From contig CANQKC010000003.1 in the NCBI GenBank assembly GCA_947624305.1, forward strand, positions 1 to 64,000: a stretch of 64,000 nucleotides of DNA, given 5' to 3'. The notes under the pieces were generated by a model that was given only the letters and a program-made list of their open reading frames with translations, did not search any database and was not told the origin of the DNA. A program made the translations under genes and the position numbers. Within the stretch, counting starts at the first letter, position 1; each line of letters starts with the position of its first letter. Shown here piece after piece: positions 17,524-25,474 of this stretch. Source of the stretch: an uncultured Monoglobus sp. Its GTDB lineage: Bacteria; Bacillota; Clostridia; Monoglobales; Monoglobaceae.

Positions 17524-18648
17524 ATGAAAGGACTTATACTGTCGATCACGGCTGGGCAGGGGCACAACCAGACCGCGCATGTTCTTGACAAGCAGTTCAA
17601 ACAGCGCGGCGTTGAGACCGAGTATCTTGACGTTTACGGATATATTAATCCTCATCTTTCGGACTCGGTGAACAGGATATACCTTATGTCCACCAAAAAC
17701 ATACCCAAGATATACGGCGGAGTCTACCGCCTCGCGGAAAAGCGCAACATTCAGCCAAAAGTCGGGGTCCGCGGCATGACAAAGCTGACAAACTCGGTGC
17801 TGTCGCGCAAGCTTATAAACTTAATCCAGGAAAAGCGGCCCGATTTTATTATCTGCACCCATATTTTCGCGGCGCTGCTCGTGACATATATCTCGTCGAT
17901 CGAGAGCCTGAACGCGCTGACCGTGGGCATCGTGACCGACTTCACCGTGCACCCGTACTGGGAGGACTCGTATCTTGACTATTACATTCTGCCCGACAAA
18001 CGGCTCGTAATCCAAGGCATGAAAAAGGGCTTCCCCGAAAACAGACTGCTGCCGCTCGGCATACCGATCGACCCCAAGTTTATGAACAAGCACGACAAAA
18101 ACGAGGCCAAGCGCGAGCTCGGGATAGACAGCGAGCGCGCGGTTCTGGTCATGAGCGGAAGCATGGGCTTTGGAAACATAGTCAGCGAGATACGCCAGCT
18201 TGACAAGCTTGACATTGATTTCGGGATAGTGACGATCTGCGGCCGCAACAAAAAATTAAAAGAGCGCATAGACGCTCTTAAAACCAAAAAGAAAATTTAC
18301 AACCACGGCTTCACCAAAAAGGTTGATCTGTTCATGGACGCCTGCGACTGCATAATCACCAAGCCGGGCGGCCTCACGACCAGCGAGGCGCTGGCGAAGC
18401 AGATACCCATGCTTATGAACAATCCCATACCCGGTCAGGAGGACAGGAACGTGGAGTTTCTGCTGAACGCGGGCGCGGCGATGAAGATAAGCCGCACCAA
18501 CCCGCTTGACGAGGCGGTCTATCAAATGTTCATCAGCGACGAGCACCGCGCCCTTATGCGTGAAAACATGCGGCTCCTTGCCAAACCGACCGCCGCCGCC
18601 GACCTCGTCGATTTTGTTATAAGCAAAGTAAACAACCAAAAACAGTAA
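17524..18648 (+). CDS. MGDG synthase family glycosyltransferase
   Basis: 374-residue GT28 enzyme with the N-terminal acceptor domain start GLILSITAGQGHNQTA and the donor-binding C-terminal segment CDCIITKPGGLTTSEALAKQ. Relatives such as UgtP add glucose or galactose to diacylglycerol to make membrane glycolipids and lipoteichoic-acid anchors. The Firmicutes enzyme and plant MGDG synthase share this pattern; the sugar cannot be deduced. AAAGGAGGGG precedes the ATG, 12 bp after addA, so it is probably read through from it. A terminator follows at 18662. Confidence 0.88.
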   Translation: MKGLILSITAGQGHNQTAHVLDKQFKQRGVETEYLDVYGYINPHLSDSVNRIYLMSTKNIPKIYGGVYRLAEKRNIQPKVGVRGMTKLTNSVLSRKLINLIQEKRPDFIICTHIFAALLVTYISSIESLNALTVGIVTDFTVHPYWEDSYLDYYILPDKRLVIQGMKKGFPENRLLPLGIPIDPKFMNKHDKNEAKRELGIDSERAVLVMSGSMGFGNIVSEIRQLDKLDIDFGIVTICGRNKKLKERIDALKTKKKIYNHGFTKKVDLFMDACDCIITKPGGLTTSEALAKQIPMLMNNPIPGQEDRNVEFLLNAGAAMKISRTNPLDEAVYQMFISDEHRALMRENMRLLAKPTAAADLVDFVISKVNNQKQ

Positions 18649-18661
18649 TAAATTATTAAAT

Positions 18662-18692
18662 GCGGCATTGTTTCGGCTATGCCGCTGTTTAA
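18662..18692 (+). terminator. terminator after the glycosyltransferase
   Basis: Seven-bp stem GCGGCAT/ATGCCGC with a 10-nt loop, followed by a weak TGTTTAATT run. Confidence 0.5.
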
Positions 18693-18791
18693 TTCCACAA
18701 ATAATAACAGCGCCTGAGCCGAAAAACGGACAAAATATTTGCCGGCAGTTATGGACACACTTGCGGATTTATATGTTTTTCATATTTTTAT

Positions 18792-18820
18792 TTGACCTTT
18801 TGGAAATAATATGATAAAAT
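18792..18820 (+). promoter_or_regulatory. promoter upstream of structured leader
   Basis: TTGACC (18792-18797), 17-bp spacer ending TGA, TAAAAT (18815-18820). It starts transcription about 195 bases before the secreted protein gene at 19021. Confidence 0.65.
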
Positions 18821-18825
18821 GTAAA

Positions 18826-19004
18826 TACCACATAATTCAATTAAACATTGCTCCACATAACGCAGTATATTTTTGTTTTACGGCAAAAATGTATGCTCTA
18901 TTCTTAATGTACTGTGTTTTGGGCAAAGAATTGAATTGTGTGGTAACAATCGGAGCTAAACATTTTTCGTGTGTGGTTCCGTTTGAGACCACACACTTTT
19001 TATT
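18826..19004 (+). promoter_or_regulatory. structured leader: possible attenuator, or MITE plus terminator
   Basis: A 17-bp helix can form between 18826-18842 and 18929-18945 with one G-U pair. A hairpin around ATTTTTG/CAAAAAT lies inside it. A terminator-like stem GTGTGTGGT/ACCACACAC (18969-18977 with 18988-18996) plus TTTTTATT follows directly before the ribosome binding site. The GTGTGGT of the long helix can pair instead with the 3' arm of the terminator, so the structures exclude each other. The outer repeats also end in TA, so the 120-bp unit could equally be a small inverted-repeat element. No known riboswitch class is recognised. Confidence 0.45.
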
Positions 19005-19020
19005 AAGGAGGTACATTTTT

Positions 19021-20049
19021 ATGAAAAGGATTTTAAGTTTGGTTTTGTTAATTGCGTTAATGTCGACAATTGTTTTTGCTTCGTCTGTTGCTCAAGCCGA
19101 GACAAGCGCCGATCCTAGCCAAAGCTTCGCTGCGGCGGAAACGGCAGAACAGTCGATTGACGGTGTTCACACCTTCGCGTATTACAAGACGCCAAATGCT
19201 GTATATGACGCGTTTTTGCAAAACATAACCGATATTGAATACCTTAAGACCAATTCCGAATATTGCGAGATTACGGAATTCAACAGGGTTTTTGTGTCAT
19301 ACGGTCAATATCCGCACACAACTCTCAACGGAGACGCCGCGGAGTATTTGTCGGTCAGGGAGAACTTTTTCGATACGATGCGCTCTGTCGGCTTGACCGG
19401 AGAAATATATGACTATACGATATTCACAACACCTTATATAGATTTCGCGGCCAATATGCCGATGTCGGTCTGGATGAACACATCGGAAGGAATTAAATTT
19501 GCTGCGATTATAAGAACGGGAGATGATAATCCGAACTTCTTTGATCTGTTCAGAATAGAGATTTACACACCCGACGAATATGTGAAAAAATTCGGAAAGC
19601 GTTCGGGAAAGGCCGTTATTCTCGGCGAGGAGAAGAATTTATCTTATGTAAAAATTCGTAACGAAGGTGCTGAAATTGGCCTGAGAGAATTAATGGAAGA
19701 CTCAGGAATATCTGTCGAATGGAACGATGACGATGACTCAATAACGCTTATGTGCCCGGAGGATATTAATCCGAATTGGGGGATTAAGATGCAAATTGGT
19801 GAATATTCCGAGCAAGACGGCGCGTTTCACGCATCGGAAACTTTGATCAGACCGGGCACGGATCGCGACGGCGAGCAATCAGAATTTCTCGTGAAAATGA
19901 TTGACGACAGAACCATTGTTAATAATAGAACCGCGTGTTATTTGCTGGATTGGCTTTTGCGTCAAAACTATGAGGATCCGATACATGAATCGTCAGTAGA
20001 CAACGAAAAATCCGTTGTGGAGATTTATTCGCTATTCACTAATTACTAA
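19021..20049 (+). CDS. secreted protein with divergent stalk-like domain (unknown)
   Basis: 342 residues from the ATG behind AAGGAGG. A signal peptide (ILSLVLLIALMSTIVFA...SVAQA) leads a mature protein without a family I recognise. Its C-terminal half has GLRELMEDSGISVEWNDDDD and then IDDRTIVNNRTACYLLDWLL, which looks like a degenerate copper-amine-oxidase N-terminal (stalk) repeat, as in the protein at 28320. The last residues SLFTNY and the stop lie inside a dispersed repeat (20029-20060), so the native C-terminus may have been replaced. Codon use is more AT-rich than neighbours. Confidence 0.7.
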   Translation: MKRILSLVLLIALMSTIVFASSVAQAETSADPSQSFAAAETAEQSIDGVHTFAYYKTPNAVYDAFLQNITDIEYLKTNSEYCEITEFNRVFVSYGQYPHTTLNGDAAEYLSVRENFFDTMRSVGLTGEIYDYTIFTTPYIDFAANMPMSVWMNTSEGIKFAAIIRTGDDNPNFFDLFRIEIYTPDEYVKKFGKRSGKAVILGEEKNLSYVKIRNEGAEIGLRELMEDSGISVEWNDDDDSITLMCPEDINPNWGIKMQIGEYSEQDGAFHASETLIRPGTDRDGEQSEFLVKMIDDRTIVNNRTACYLLDWLLRQNYEDPIHESSVDNEKSVVEIYSLFTNY

Positions 20050-20060
20050 TAACTGCGTTG
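20029..20060. repeat. AT-rich stop-codon repeat, copy b
   Basis: Unit with TCGCTATTCACTAATTACTAAT and the terminal GCGTTG. It supplies the last six codons and the stop of the 19021-20049 gene. Confidence 0.6.
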
Positions 20061-20096
20061 GCCTCCGACCCTACGATTTTTGGGGCGAGGCAGAAC

Positions 20097-20157
20097 GGGC
20101 GGATAATATCCGCCCCTACGGTGTGATTAAACCTGTAGGGGCGGCAATCTGCCGCCC
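20097..20157. repeat. head-to-head pair of GTAG palindromes (BIME-like)
   Basis: First palindrome GGGCGGATA-A-TATCCGCCC at 20097-20115 is followed by CTAC (20116-20119). Second palindrome GGGCGGCA-ATC-TGCCGCCC at 20139-20157 is preceded by GTAG (20135-20138). The two GTAG feet face each other across 15 bp. An almost identical pair is at 20824-20884. Confidence 0.75.
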
Positions 20158-20162
20158 GCTCT

Positions 20163-20191
20163 AATCGCTATTTACTAATTACTAATCACTA
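20163..20191. repeat. AT-rich repeat, copy c
   Basis: AATCGCTATTTACTAATTAC then TAATCACTAT. Together with the preceding palindromes it forms a ~98-bp block (20094-20191) repeated nearly identically at 20821-20919. Confidence 0.65.
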
Positions 20192-20286
20192 TGTTCAAGG
20201 GGACGACGACCCCGGCGTCCCGCATAAAATAAATGAACTCATTAAAAGCGGGAGGATAATATGTACAAATTATAATATAAAATCAC

Positions 20287-20315
20287 TTGACAAAAGCAAA
20301 AAAATAATATATAAT
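20287..20315 (+). promoter_or_regulatory. perfect sigma-A promoter for small RNA
   Basis: TTGACA (20287-20292), 17-bp spacer, TATAAT (20310-20315); all twelve consensus bases match. No coding region follows on this strand. Confidence 0.85.
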
Positions 20316-20321
20316 AATTAT

Positions 20322-20421
20322 AGAAAGAGAAACGGCAGAGCGTAAAAACGATCAGCCGCCTCAGGAAAGTTTAATTAACAAATCGATCCTTGGCGTCCAA
20401 ACTTAGGATCGGTTGTTTTTT
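20322..20421 (+). ncRNA. putative ~100-nt small RNA facing a micropeptide gene
   Basis: Bounded by the consensus promoter and a strong terminator. The terminator is a 10-bp stem (20381-20390 with 20405-20414) and TTTTTTATT. The body holds CGGCAGAGCG and GATCAGCCGCCTCAGG with partial self-complementarity and no start codon with a ribosome site. Its 3' end overlaps the end of a minus-strand 27-codon gene (20420-20503), an arrangement typical of type I antitoxin RNAs. I cannot assign it to an Rfam family. Confidence 0.6.
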
Positions 20422-20503
20422 ATTGCACAGGCTGTGCAAAAATCGCAAAAATTACGATAATCACAAGCAATGCAAGAAAAACCTTGAAAAAATAATTTCT
20501 CAT
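20420..20503 (-). CDS. 27-residue hydrophobic peptide, candidate type I toxin
   Basis: Too short for routine gene callers. The product starts MRNYFFKVFLALL, continues VIIVIFAIFAQPVQ and stops: two positive charges at the N-terminus, then one membrane helix of about 18 residues. The ribosome site AGGGGTGATGTGA before the ATG is an excellent match to the anti-SD sequence, which argues for translation. It runs convergently into the small RNA at 20322-20421, and both would share the hairpin at 20381-20414. A leader peptide or a chance ORF are alternatives; no promoter for it is clear. Confidence 0.5.
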   Translation of the reverse strand: MRNYFFKVFLALLVIIVIFAIFAQPVQ

Positions 20504-20541
20504 TCACATCACCCCTGCGTCACAATGCGCGCCGCTTATCA

Positions 20542-20563
20542 AAAAAATCGCAAGCGATTTTTT
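20542..20563. terminator. symmetrical A/T hairpin upstream of the micropeptide
   Basis: AAAAAATCGC-AA-GCGATTTTTT is a perfect palindrome that could terminate transcription in either direction. It lies 38 bp upstream of the peptide start and would insulate it or sit in its leader. Confidence 0.5.
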
Positions 20564-20640
20564 CTCATCGCTCTGCGATTGTTCCTTTTCCCACAAAGTG
20601 CACTTCGTTGGCGCTTTGCGGGAGCCCTATTCGCTACGTT

Positions 20641-20762
20641 GGCTCCCCTTGGGGGGAGCTGGCTGCGGCTTGTCCGCAGACTGAGAGGGGAACCCCACAC
20701 AAGTACCCCTCTCCGTCTTTCCGCCGTTGGCGGAAATCCACCTCCCCCGAGGGGGAGGCAAA
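20641..20762. repeat. two inverted copies of a double-hairpin repeat
   Basis: Left copy (20641-20693): GGCTCCCC/GGGGAGC hairpin, CTGCGG/CCGCAG hairpin, then ACTGAGAGGGG. Right copy in the opposite direction (20706-20757): CCCCTCT, TTTCCGCC/GGCGGAAA hairpin, CCTCCCC/GGGGGAGG hairpin. A third copy is at 53378-53432. The region holds no plausible gene. Confidence 0.6.
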
Positions 20763-20777
20763 CGGAACCGTGCCGCC

Positions 20778-20884
20778 GGCCGGATGTGGGCATCCGGCCC
20801 TACGGTATTTTAGGGGGTAAAACGGGCGGATAATATCCGCCCCTACGGTGTGATGAAACCTGTAGGGGCGGCAATCTGCCGCCC
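20778..20884. repeat. cluster of three GTAG palindromes
   Basis: GGCCGGATG/CATCCGGCC at 20778-20799 followed by CTAC; GGGCGGATA/TATCCGCCC at 20824-20842 followed by CTAC; GTAG then GGGCGGCA/TGCCGCCC at 20866-20884. The last two copy the pair at 20097-20157. Confidence 0.75.
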
Positions 20885-20887
20885 GCT

Positions 20888-20934
20888 CTAATCGCTATTC
20901 ACTAATTACTAATCACTATTCCCTAGTCCCTACG
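20888..20934. repeat. AT-rich repeat, copy d, abutting M13 peptidase stop
   Basis: AATCGCTATTCACTAATTAC, TAATCACTATTCCCTAGTCC and CTACGTTA. It directly adjoins the stop codon of the minus-strand peptidase gene. Confidence 0.6.
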
Positions 20935-23445
20935 TTACCATAACTTTAATCTGTCTTTTTCGTCTCTGTACATGGCGCAGCCGGGCTGCATATGGTAAAG
21001 CTCCAAAAACTCGCCGAAGTTTGACAGCACCATGTTGACCCTCACGCGGTTCGGCGCGTGAACGTCGGTGGCAAGCAGCATCTTCGCGTACTCGTCGGTG
21101 CAGACCGTTCTGTAGGTTCTGGCGTAAGTCTTAAACAGTTCGTCAAGGTTGGGGTTATCCGCTCCCGCAATGTCAAGGATACACGCCACGGCCCCCACGT
21201 CCGCGATGTTTTCGCTGAGCGTCAGGCTGCCGTCCACAAAGCAACCCGGCAGAGCCTCAATTTTTCCGTATTCCGCGACAAATTTTCTGCACATCTCATT
21301 AAAAGCCGAATAATCCCCGGGCAGCCACCAGTCGCGGTAGTTCCCATTTTTGTCGAACCGCGAGCCCACGTCGTCAAATGCATGGGTGATCTCATGGGCG
21401 ATAACGCTGCCTATCCCGCCGAGGTTTGTCTCAAACGACGCGTTTGGGCTGTAATACGGCGCCTGGAGCACGCCCGCGGGAATTACTATGCAGTTCTTCG
21501 CGCGGTCATAGTACGCGTTGACCGACTGCGGCGTCATGCTCCATGCCGATTTGTCGACAGCCTCGCCGCTGTTGATAAGCTCGTTGTTCTTGTCGTTCAG
21601 CATCAGATTATAGTCGATCACATATTCCATCAGATTTCCGCCGTCATCAATGCTGCGGACGGAAAAATCGTCATTTTTATAGCTCTTTATATACTCCGGA
21701 TAGCCTATGTTGACCGAGATCGCTTCAAGCTTATCCTTCGCGACCTCCTTGGTGACGCCACTCATCCAATCGAGGGCGTCGATCCGCTTTTCAAACGTCT
21801 TTATTATCAGATCGGCCAGATCCTCGATCTCTTTTTTTGATTCGGCCGAAAAATATCTTTCCACATATTCCTCGCCCAGCTCCATGCCAGTCAGCGACTG
21901 AGTGATCGTGACCGCGTAGGCCGAGGGCGCAATCTTTGAGTCGGTGCCGCCTATGGCGTTGATATAGTTCCGATACGCGTCGAACAGCTCGGAGTTTAAG
22001 TACATGGCCGAGCTGTCAAGCACGGCGGCCTTAAGATACTGCTTGATTATTTTAACATTCTGCGGCCTCAGCTCATGGTTAATGGCCCGCGCCAGTCCCC
22101 TGTCATAGATCACCACATCCTCGGCGGAGTCATAGCCGAGGTTTTTGATGTATTTCACTATTCCTATGTTTGAAAACAGGTCCTTAAGCTCGTCGGCCGA
22201 ATACACGTTGTATATCATCTCGGGCTCGTTCCAGAGCGCCTCGTCCATCGTCTCCTCCGCGAGACGGACGCACAGGTTTACGACCGACTCCGCGTTCTTC
22301 GCGGCCTCCGCGGGCTGCTGGCCCGAGGCGAAAAACAGCGACCTTACATACTCGCGGTAGGCATCCCTGACGTTATCATATCCGCCGCTTTTAACTACTC
22401 CCGGCTCAATTCCGGTGTAGCAGGCCTCAAAGGATAAGCGGTACTGCGTGGAGTCCATGAAATCGGTGTTTATCTTGATTGGGATAAGCGAATGGAAACC
22501 CGCCTTTTCAAGCTCGGCGAGAACGTCGGGCAGATCGGCGAGCCCGTTTATGCCGTCGATCATCTCAAGATACGGCCTTATCGGTTCAATTCCCACCTGC
22601 TCGCGGTATTTTTCGTTTGACGCCGCCATGTAAATATCCAATATCTTCTGCTCGTTGCTGCCGTTTTCGGGCAGATCGCCGACATACGAGTCGGAAATTA
22701 TATCGCCGATGATATTCTGAATTCTGTACGTGTTGTTCTGGGCGATCTGCTCGACGTTTGACCACTTGGCATAGCCCGCGGGAAGCGCCGTCTCAGAAAG
22801 CCACTGCTCGTTAACATAGGCGTAATAATCCTCTTTGTAAAGCTCACCGGAGGGCAGGGCCGCCCGAAACTCAAGCATCCTGCCGTAGACGAGCACGATC
22901 TGGTCATAGAGTATATAGTCGTCGGAACCCAAAGTCCCGTCGCCGTAGCCGTAAACGAGCCCGGCGTTTTTGAGGCGCGCTATGTCCTGCTCGGCCCATT
23001 TCGGAACATCGGTGAAGAAATCCGAGCCGTCGCCCAGATCGGTTGGCAGATCGTCCGCCGCGAGAACGCGGCTGACAATGGCGAAGCTCTCGACGCGCGT
23101 GATATAATCGTTCGGGTGCAGCATGCCGTCGTCAGAGCCGCCGAGAATTCCAAGCGCCACCGCAAGGCCGAGAGAGTCGTAATACATCGGGTCGATCTGG
23201 TCATAGTCCGCGAAAACCGAAAGATCGGCTGGCATGACCGCCTTAAGCTCGTCGCCAAGCCCTTCCATAAGTATATAGACCGCCCGCCCGCGTGTGACAT
23301 AATCGCTGTCGGGCGCGGGCGGAGCCTCCGCCGCGTCAATCGCCGCCTCCGCGGTGTCGGCGGCGGGCTCGGCGCAAACGGAAAAAGGAGCCGAAAAACA
23401 CAACAAAAGCATGATTGCCGCAAGCAATAGCGAAAACTTTTTCAT
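20935..23445 (-). CDS. M13 family metallopeptidase with N-terminal SLH repeats
   Basis: Exported zinc peptidase of about 836 residues. Signal peptide (KKFSLLLAAIMLLLCFSAPF), then two to three SLH-like repeats (residues about 45-205; GILGGSDDGMLHPNDYITRV, GLVYGYGDGTLGSDDYI), then a neprilysin/PepO domain starting YKEDYYAYVNEQWL. Active site HEITHAFDD lies near residue 680, the NAYYD motif precedes it, and the third ligand is in LSENIADVGAV. The SLH part should tether the enzyme to the wall to process extracellular peptides. ATG 23445 has AGGAG at nine bases; the upstream TTG overlaps that site. Confidence 0.9.
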   Translation of the reverse strand: MKKFSLLLAAIMLLLCFSAPFSVCAEPAADTAEAAIDAAEAPPAPDSDYVTRGRAVYILMEGLGDELKAVMPADLSVFADYDQIDPMYYDSLGLAVALGILGGSDDGMLHPNDYITRVESFAIVSRVLAADDLPTDLGDGSDFFTDVPKWAEQDIARLKNAGLVYGYGDGTLGSDDYILYDQIVLVYGRMLEFRAALPSGELYKEDYYAYVNEQWLSETALPAGYAKWSNVEQIAQNNTYRIQNIIGDIISDSYVGDLPENGSNEQKILDIYMAASNEKYREQVGIEPIRPYLEMIDGINGLADLPDVLAELEKAGFHSLIPIKINTDFMDSTQYRLSFEACYTGIEPGVVKSGGYDNVRDAYREYVRSLFFASGQQPAEAAKNAESVVNLCVRLAEETMDEALWNEPEMIYNVYSADELKDLFSNIGIVKYIKNLGYDSAEDVVIYDRGLARAINHELRPQNVKIIKQYLKAAVLDSSAMYLNSELFDAYRNYINAIGGTDSKIAPSAYAVTITQSLTGMELGEEYVERYFSAESKKEIEDLADLIIKTFEKRIDALDWMSGVTKEVAKDKLEAISVNIGYPEYIKSYKNDDFSVRSIDDGGNLMEYVIDYNLMLNDKNNELINSGEAVDKSAWSMTPQSVNAYYDRAKNCIVIPAGVLQAPYYSPNASFETNLGGIGSVIAHEITHAFDDVGSRFDKNGNYRDWWLPGDYSAFNEMCRKFVAEYGKIEALPGCFVDGSLTLSENIADVGAVACILDIAGADNPNLDELFKTYARTYRTVCTDEYAKMLLATDVHAPNRVRVNMVLSNFGEFLELYHMQPGCAMYRDEKDRLKLW

Positions 23446-23506
23446 GTTTCTCAACTCCTAAAAAATCCTTATTCAGTTAATTCGTTTTTCAAAATCCGTT
23501 AAATTC

Positions 23507-25183
23507 CTAATTTAAATCGCCCTTTTTTTCGTAAATGCGGTTTATCGCGCTGATAAGGGCCAGGAGCGATGCGTTGATTATGTCGTTGTGTATGCCGACG
23601 CCCCATGTCACGTTTCCGTACGGATCAGACAGCCCGATATACGCGCAGGCCTGCGAGTTTGAGCCGGTGCTTATCGCATGCTCCTCATATGTCTCGATCG
23701 TGTACTTGCCGTGGAGCACGTCGCCGAAGGCCTTCACGACCGCGTCCAGTCTGCCGTTTCCGTGGCCGGTGAGCACCTCGCTCTTTCCGTCCTCCTCGAG
23801 CGTGATGTGGGCGATAATTCCGTCCTTCTGCTCAAAATGCGCCTCAAGCATCTTGATCTTTGTCTCAATGTTTATGTAGTTTTCTCTGAATATATTTACG
23901 ATCTCGTCGGGCTGAAGCTCCTTATGCAGGTGGTCGGACACGTCCTTTACCATATAGCCGAAGTCCTCACGCATCTTTTTGGGAATGTTGAAGCCGAACC
24001 TCTGCTCCATCAGATAGCCTATTCCGCCCTTGCCCGACTGGCTGTTGATCCTGATAACGTCGCCCTCATACTCGCGGCCCAGATCCTTGGGGTCGATCGG
24101 CAGATAAGGCACCGTCCAGTAGTTCTCGTGCTTCTCGTCGCGGTACTTCATGCCCTTGGCGATTGCGTCCTGATGCGAGCCCGAGAATGCCGCGAACACC
24201 AGCTTTCCGCCGTACGGCTGGCGCGGGTCGACCCTCATGCCGGTGAGGCGCTCGTAATGCTCAACAACGTCCTGAATATCGGTAAAATCAAGGCCCGGGT
24301 CAACGCCGTGGGTATACATATTAAGCGCGAGAGTCACAATATCCACGTTTCCGGTCCTCTCGCCGTTGCCGAACAGCGTTCCCTCAACGCGGTCGGCTCC
24401 CGCCAGCAGGCCGAGCTCGGTATCGGCCACGCCCGTGCCTCTGTCGTTATGAGGGTGGAGCGAGAGCACCACGTTCTCGCGGTATTTCATATGCTCGCTC
24501 ATGTACTCGATCTGCGAGGCGTAAACATGCGGAAGCGACATCTGCACCGTCACCGGGAGGTTGATTATTACCTTGCGGTCGGGAGTGGGCTTCCACACGT
24601 CAAGCACCGCGTTGCACACCTCAAGAGCGTACTCGGGCTCTGTGCCAGTGAAGCTTTCGGGGCTGTACTCAAAGCGGTAATCCGCCCCTTCCTCCTCGGT
24701 CAGCTTTTTGAGCAGCTCGGCGCCGTCGACCGCGATCTTCTTGATCTCGTCCTTGGACATTCTGAAGACCTGCTGTCTCTGCGCGAGCGAGGTTGAGTTA
24801 TAAACATGCACAATTGCGTTCTTCGCGCCCCTTAAGCCCTCGAACGTCTTTTTAATTATATGCTCTCTCGCCTGAGTCAGAACCTGAATGGTAACATCAT
24901 CGGGTATGAGATTATCCTCGATCAGCCTGCGAAGAAAGAGGTACTCCGTCTCCGACGCGGCCGGAAATCCGACTTCAATTTCCTTAAAGCCTATCTTGCA
25001 CAGATAGATGAAAAACTCCAGCTTCTCTTCAAGGCTCATAGGCACCACCAAAGCCTGGTTTCCGTCTCTTAGGTCAACGCTGCACCATATGGGCGCTTTT
25101 TCGATAGCGTCTTTTTCTGTCCACTTCATTGATTTCACGGGCGGCATAAAATAGCCCTTTTTGTACTTGTTAAAGTTTTTCAT
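23507..25183 (-). CDS. leuA: 2-isopropylmalate synthase (LeuA2 type)
   Basis: Condenses acetyl-CoA with 2-oxoisovalerate in leucine synthesis. The catalytic TIM barrel shows WCSVDLRDGNQALV, EVGFPAASETEY, LSLHPHNDRGTGVADTELG and EGTLFGNGERTGNVD; the C-terminal LeuA allosteric domain ends SNSQACAYIGL. The PVKSMKWTEKDAI start and 558-residue length match the long form shared with fungi and some Clostridia. AGGAGG precedes ATG 25183. No other leucine genes are near; it has its own promoter at 25270-25298. Confidence 0.93.
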   Translation of the reverse strand: MKNFNKYKKGYFMPPVKSMKWTEKDAIEKAPIWCSVDLRDGNQALVVPMSLEEKLEFFIYLCKIGFKEIEVGFPAASETEYLFLRRLIEDNLIPDDVTIQVLTQAREHIIKKTFEGLRGAKNAIVHVYNSTSLAQRQQVFRMSKDEIKKIAVDGAELLKKLTEEEGADYRFEYSPESFTGTEPEYALEVCNAVLDVWKPTPDRKVIINLPVTVQMSLPHVYASQIEYMSEHMKYRENVVLSLHPHNDRGTGVADTELGLLAGADRVEGTLFGNGERTGNVDIVTLALNMYTHGVDPGLDFTDIQDVVEHYERLTGMRVDPRQPYGGKLVFAAFSGSHQDAIAKGMKYRDEKHENYWTVPYLPIDPKDLGREYEGDVIRINSQSGKGGIGYLMEQRFGFNIPKKMREDFGYMVKDVSDHLHKELQPDEIVNIFRENYINIETKIKMLEAHFEQKDGIIAHITLEEDGKSEVLTGHGNGRLDAVVKAFGDVLHGKYTIETYEEHAISTGSNSQACAYIGLSDPYGNVTWGVGIHNDIINASLLALISAINRIYEKKGDLN

Positions 25184-25250
25184 GTTACCTCCTCCTTTCA
25201 AAGATTTTTAAACAAATTAATAAAATATAATGAAAACTCTAACTTACCGA

Positions 25251-25269
25251 AAAATCCGATAAGGATTTT
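25251..25269 (-). promoter_or_regulatory. short hairpin at the leuA transcript start
   Basis: AAAATCC-GATAA-GGATTTT, a 7-bp stem directly downstream of the leuA -10 box. It could be an operator or a 5' stabilising stem. No T-box sequence is visible in the ~80-nt leader. Confidence 0.35.
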
Positions 25270-25298
25270 ATTATACCATATCAAAGAATGTTTTGCAA
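25270..25298 (-). promoter_or_regulatory. leuA promoter
   Basis: TTGCAA (25293-25298), 17-bp spacer ending TGG, TATAAT (25270-25275), so an extended -10. Confidence 0.75.
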
Positions 25299-25432
25299 TA
25301 CGAATTTACTCGAATATTTCATATTTTTTAACTTTGGATAATTTTGCAAATTTCATGTGTTTTCTCGGTGTTTTTAATTGAAAATAGACAAAAAGAAACA
25401 CTGTCGTAATACAAATGTAACCTGCTTTATGT

Positions 25433-25438
25433 TATAAT
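25433..25438 (+). promoter_or_regulatory. extended -10 box upstream of ftsK
   Basis: TGTTATAAT about 40 bases before the ATG, with no good -35 box. Confidence 0.45.
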
Positions 25439-25474
25439 TATTCTGAATAATAACGCCTATAAAGGGGAATTGAT

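Noticed and set aside
20390..20833. Plus-strand frame through the repeat region
   Set aside because: It translates hairpin repeats and palindromes (Arg/Pro-rich) and has no ribosome site.
20094..20919. Repeated blocks at 20 kb considered as a CRISPR array
   Set aside because: Only two near-identical blocks 730 bp apart, with palindromes and GTAG feet, no regular spacers and no cas genes.
23678..24796. Plus-strand frame opposite leuA
   Set aside because: Antisense shadow; leuA on the other strand is unmistakable.
25202..25270. T-box or Leu leader peptide before leuA
   Set aside because: The leader is only about 80 nt, has no T-box sequence and no run of Leu codons.
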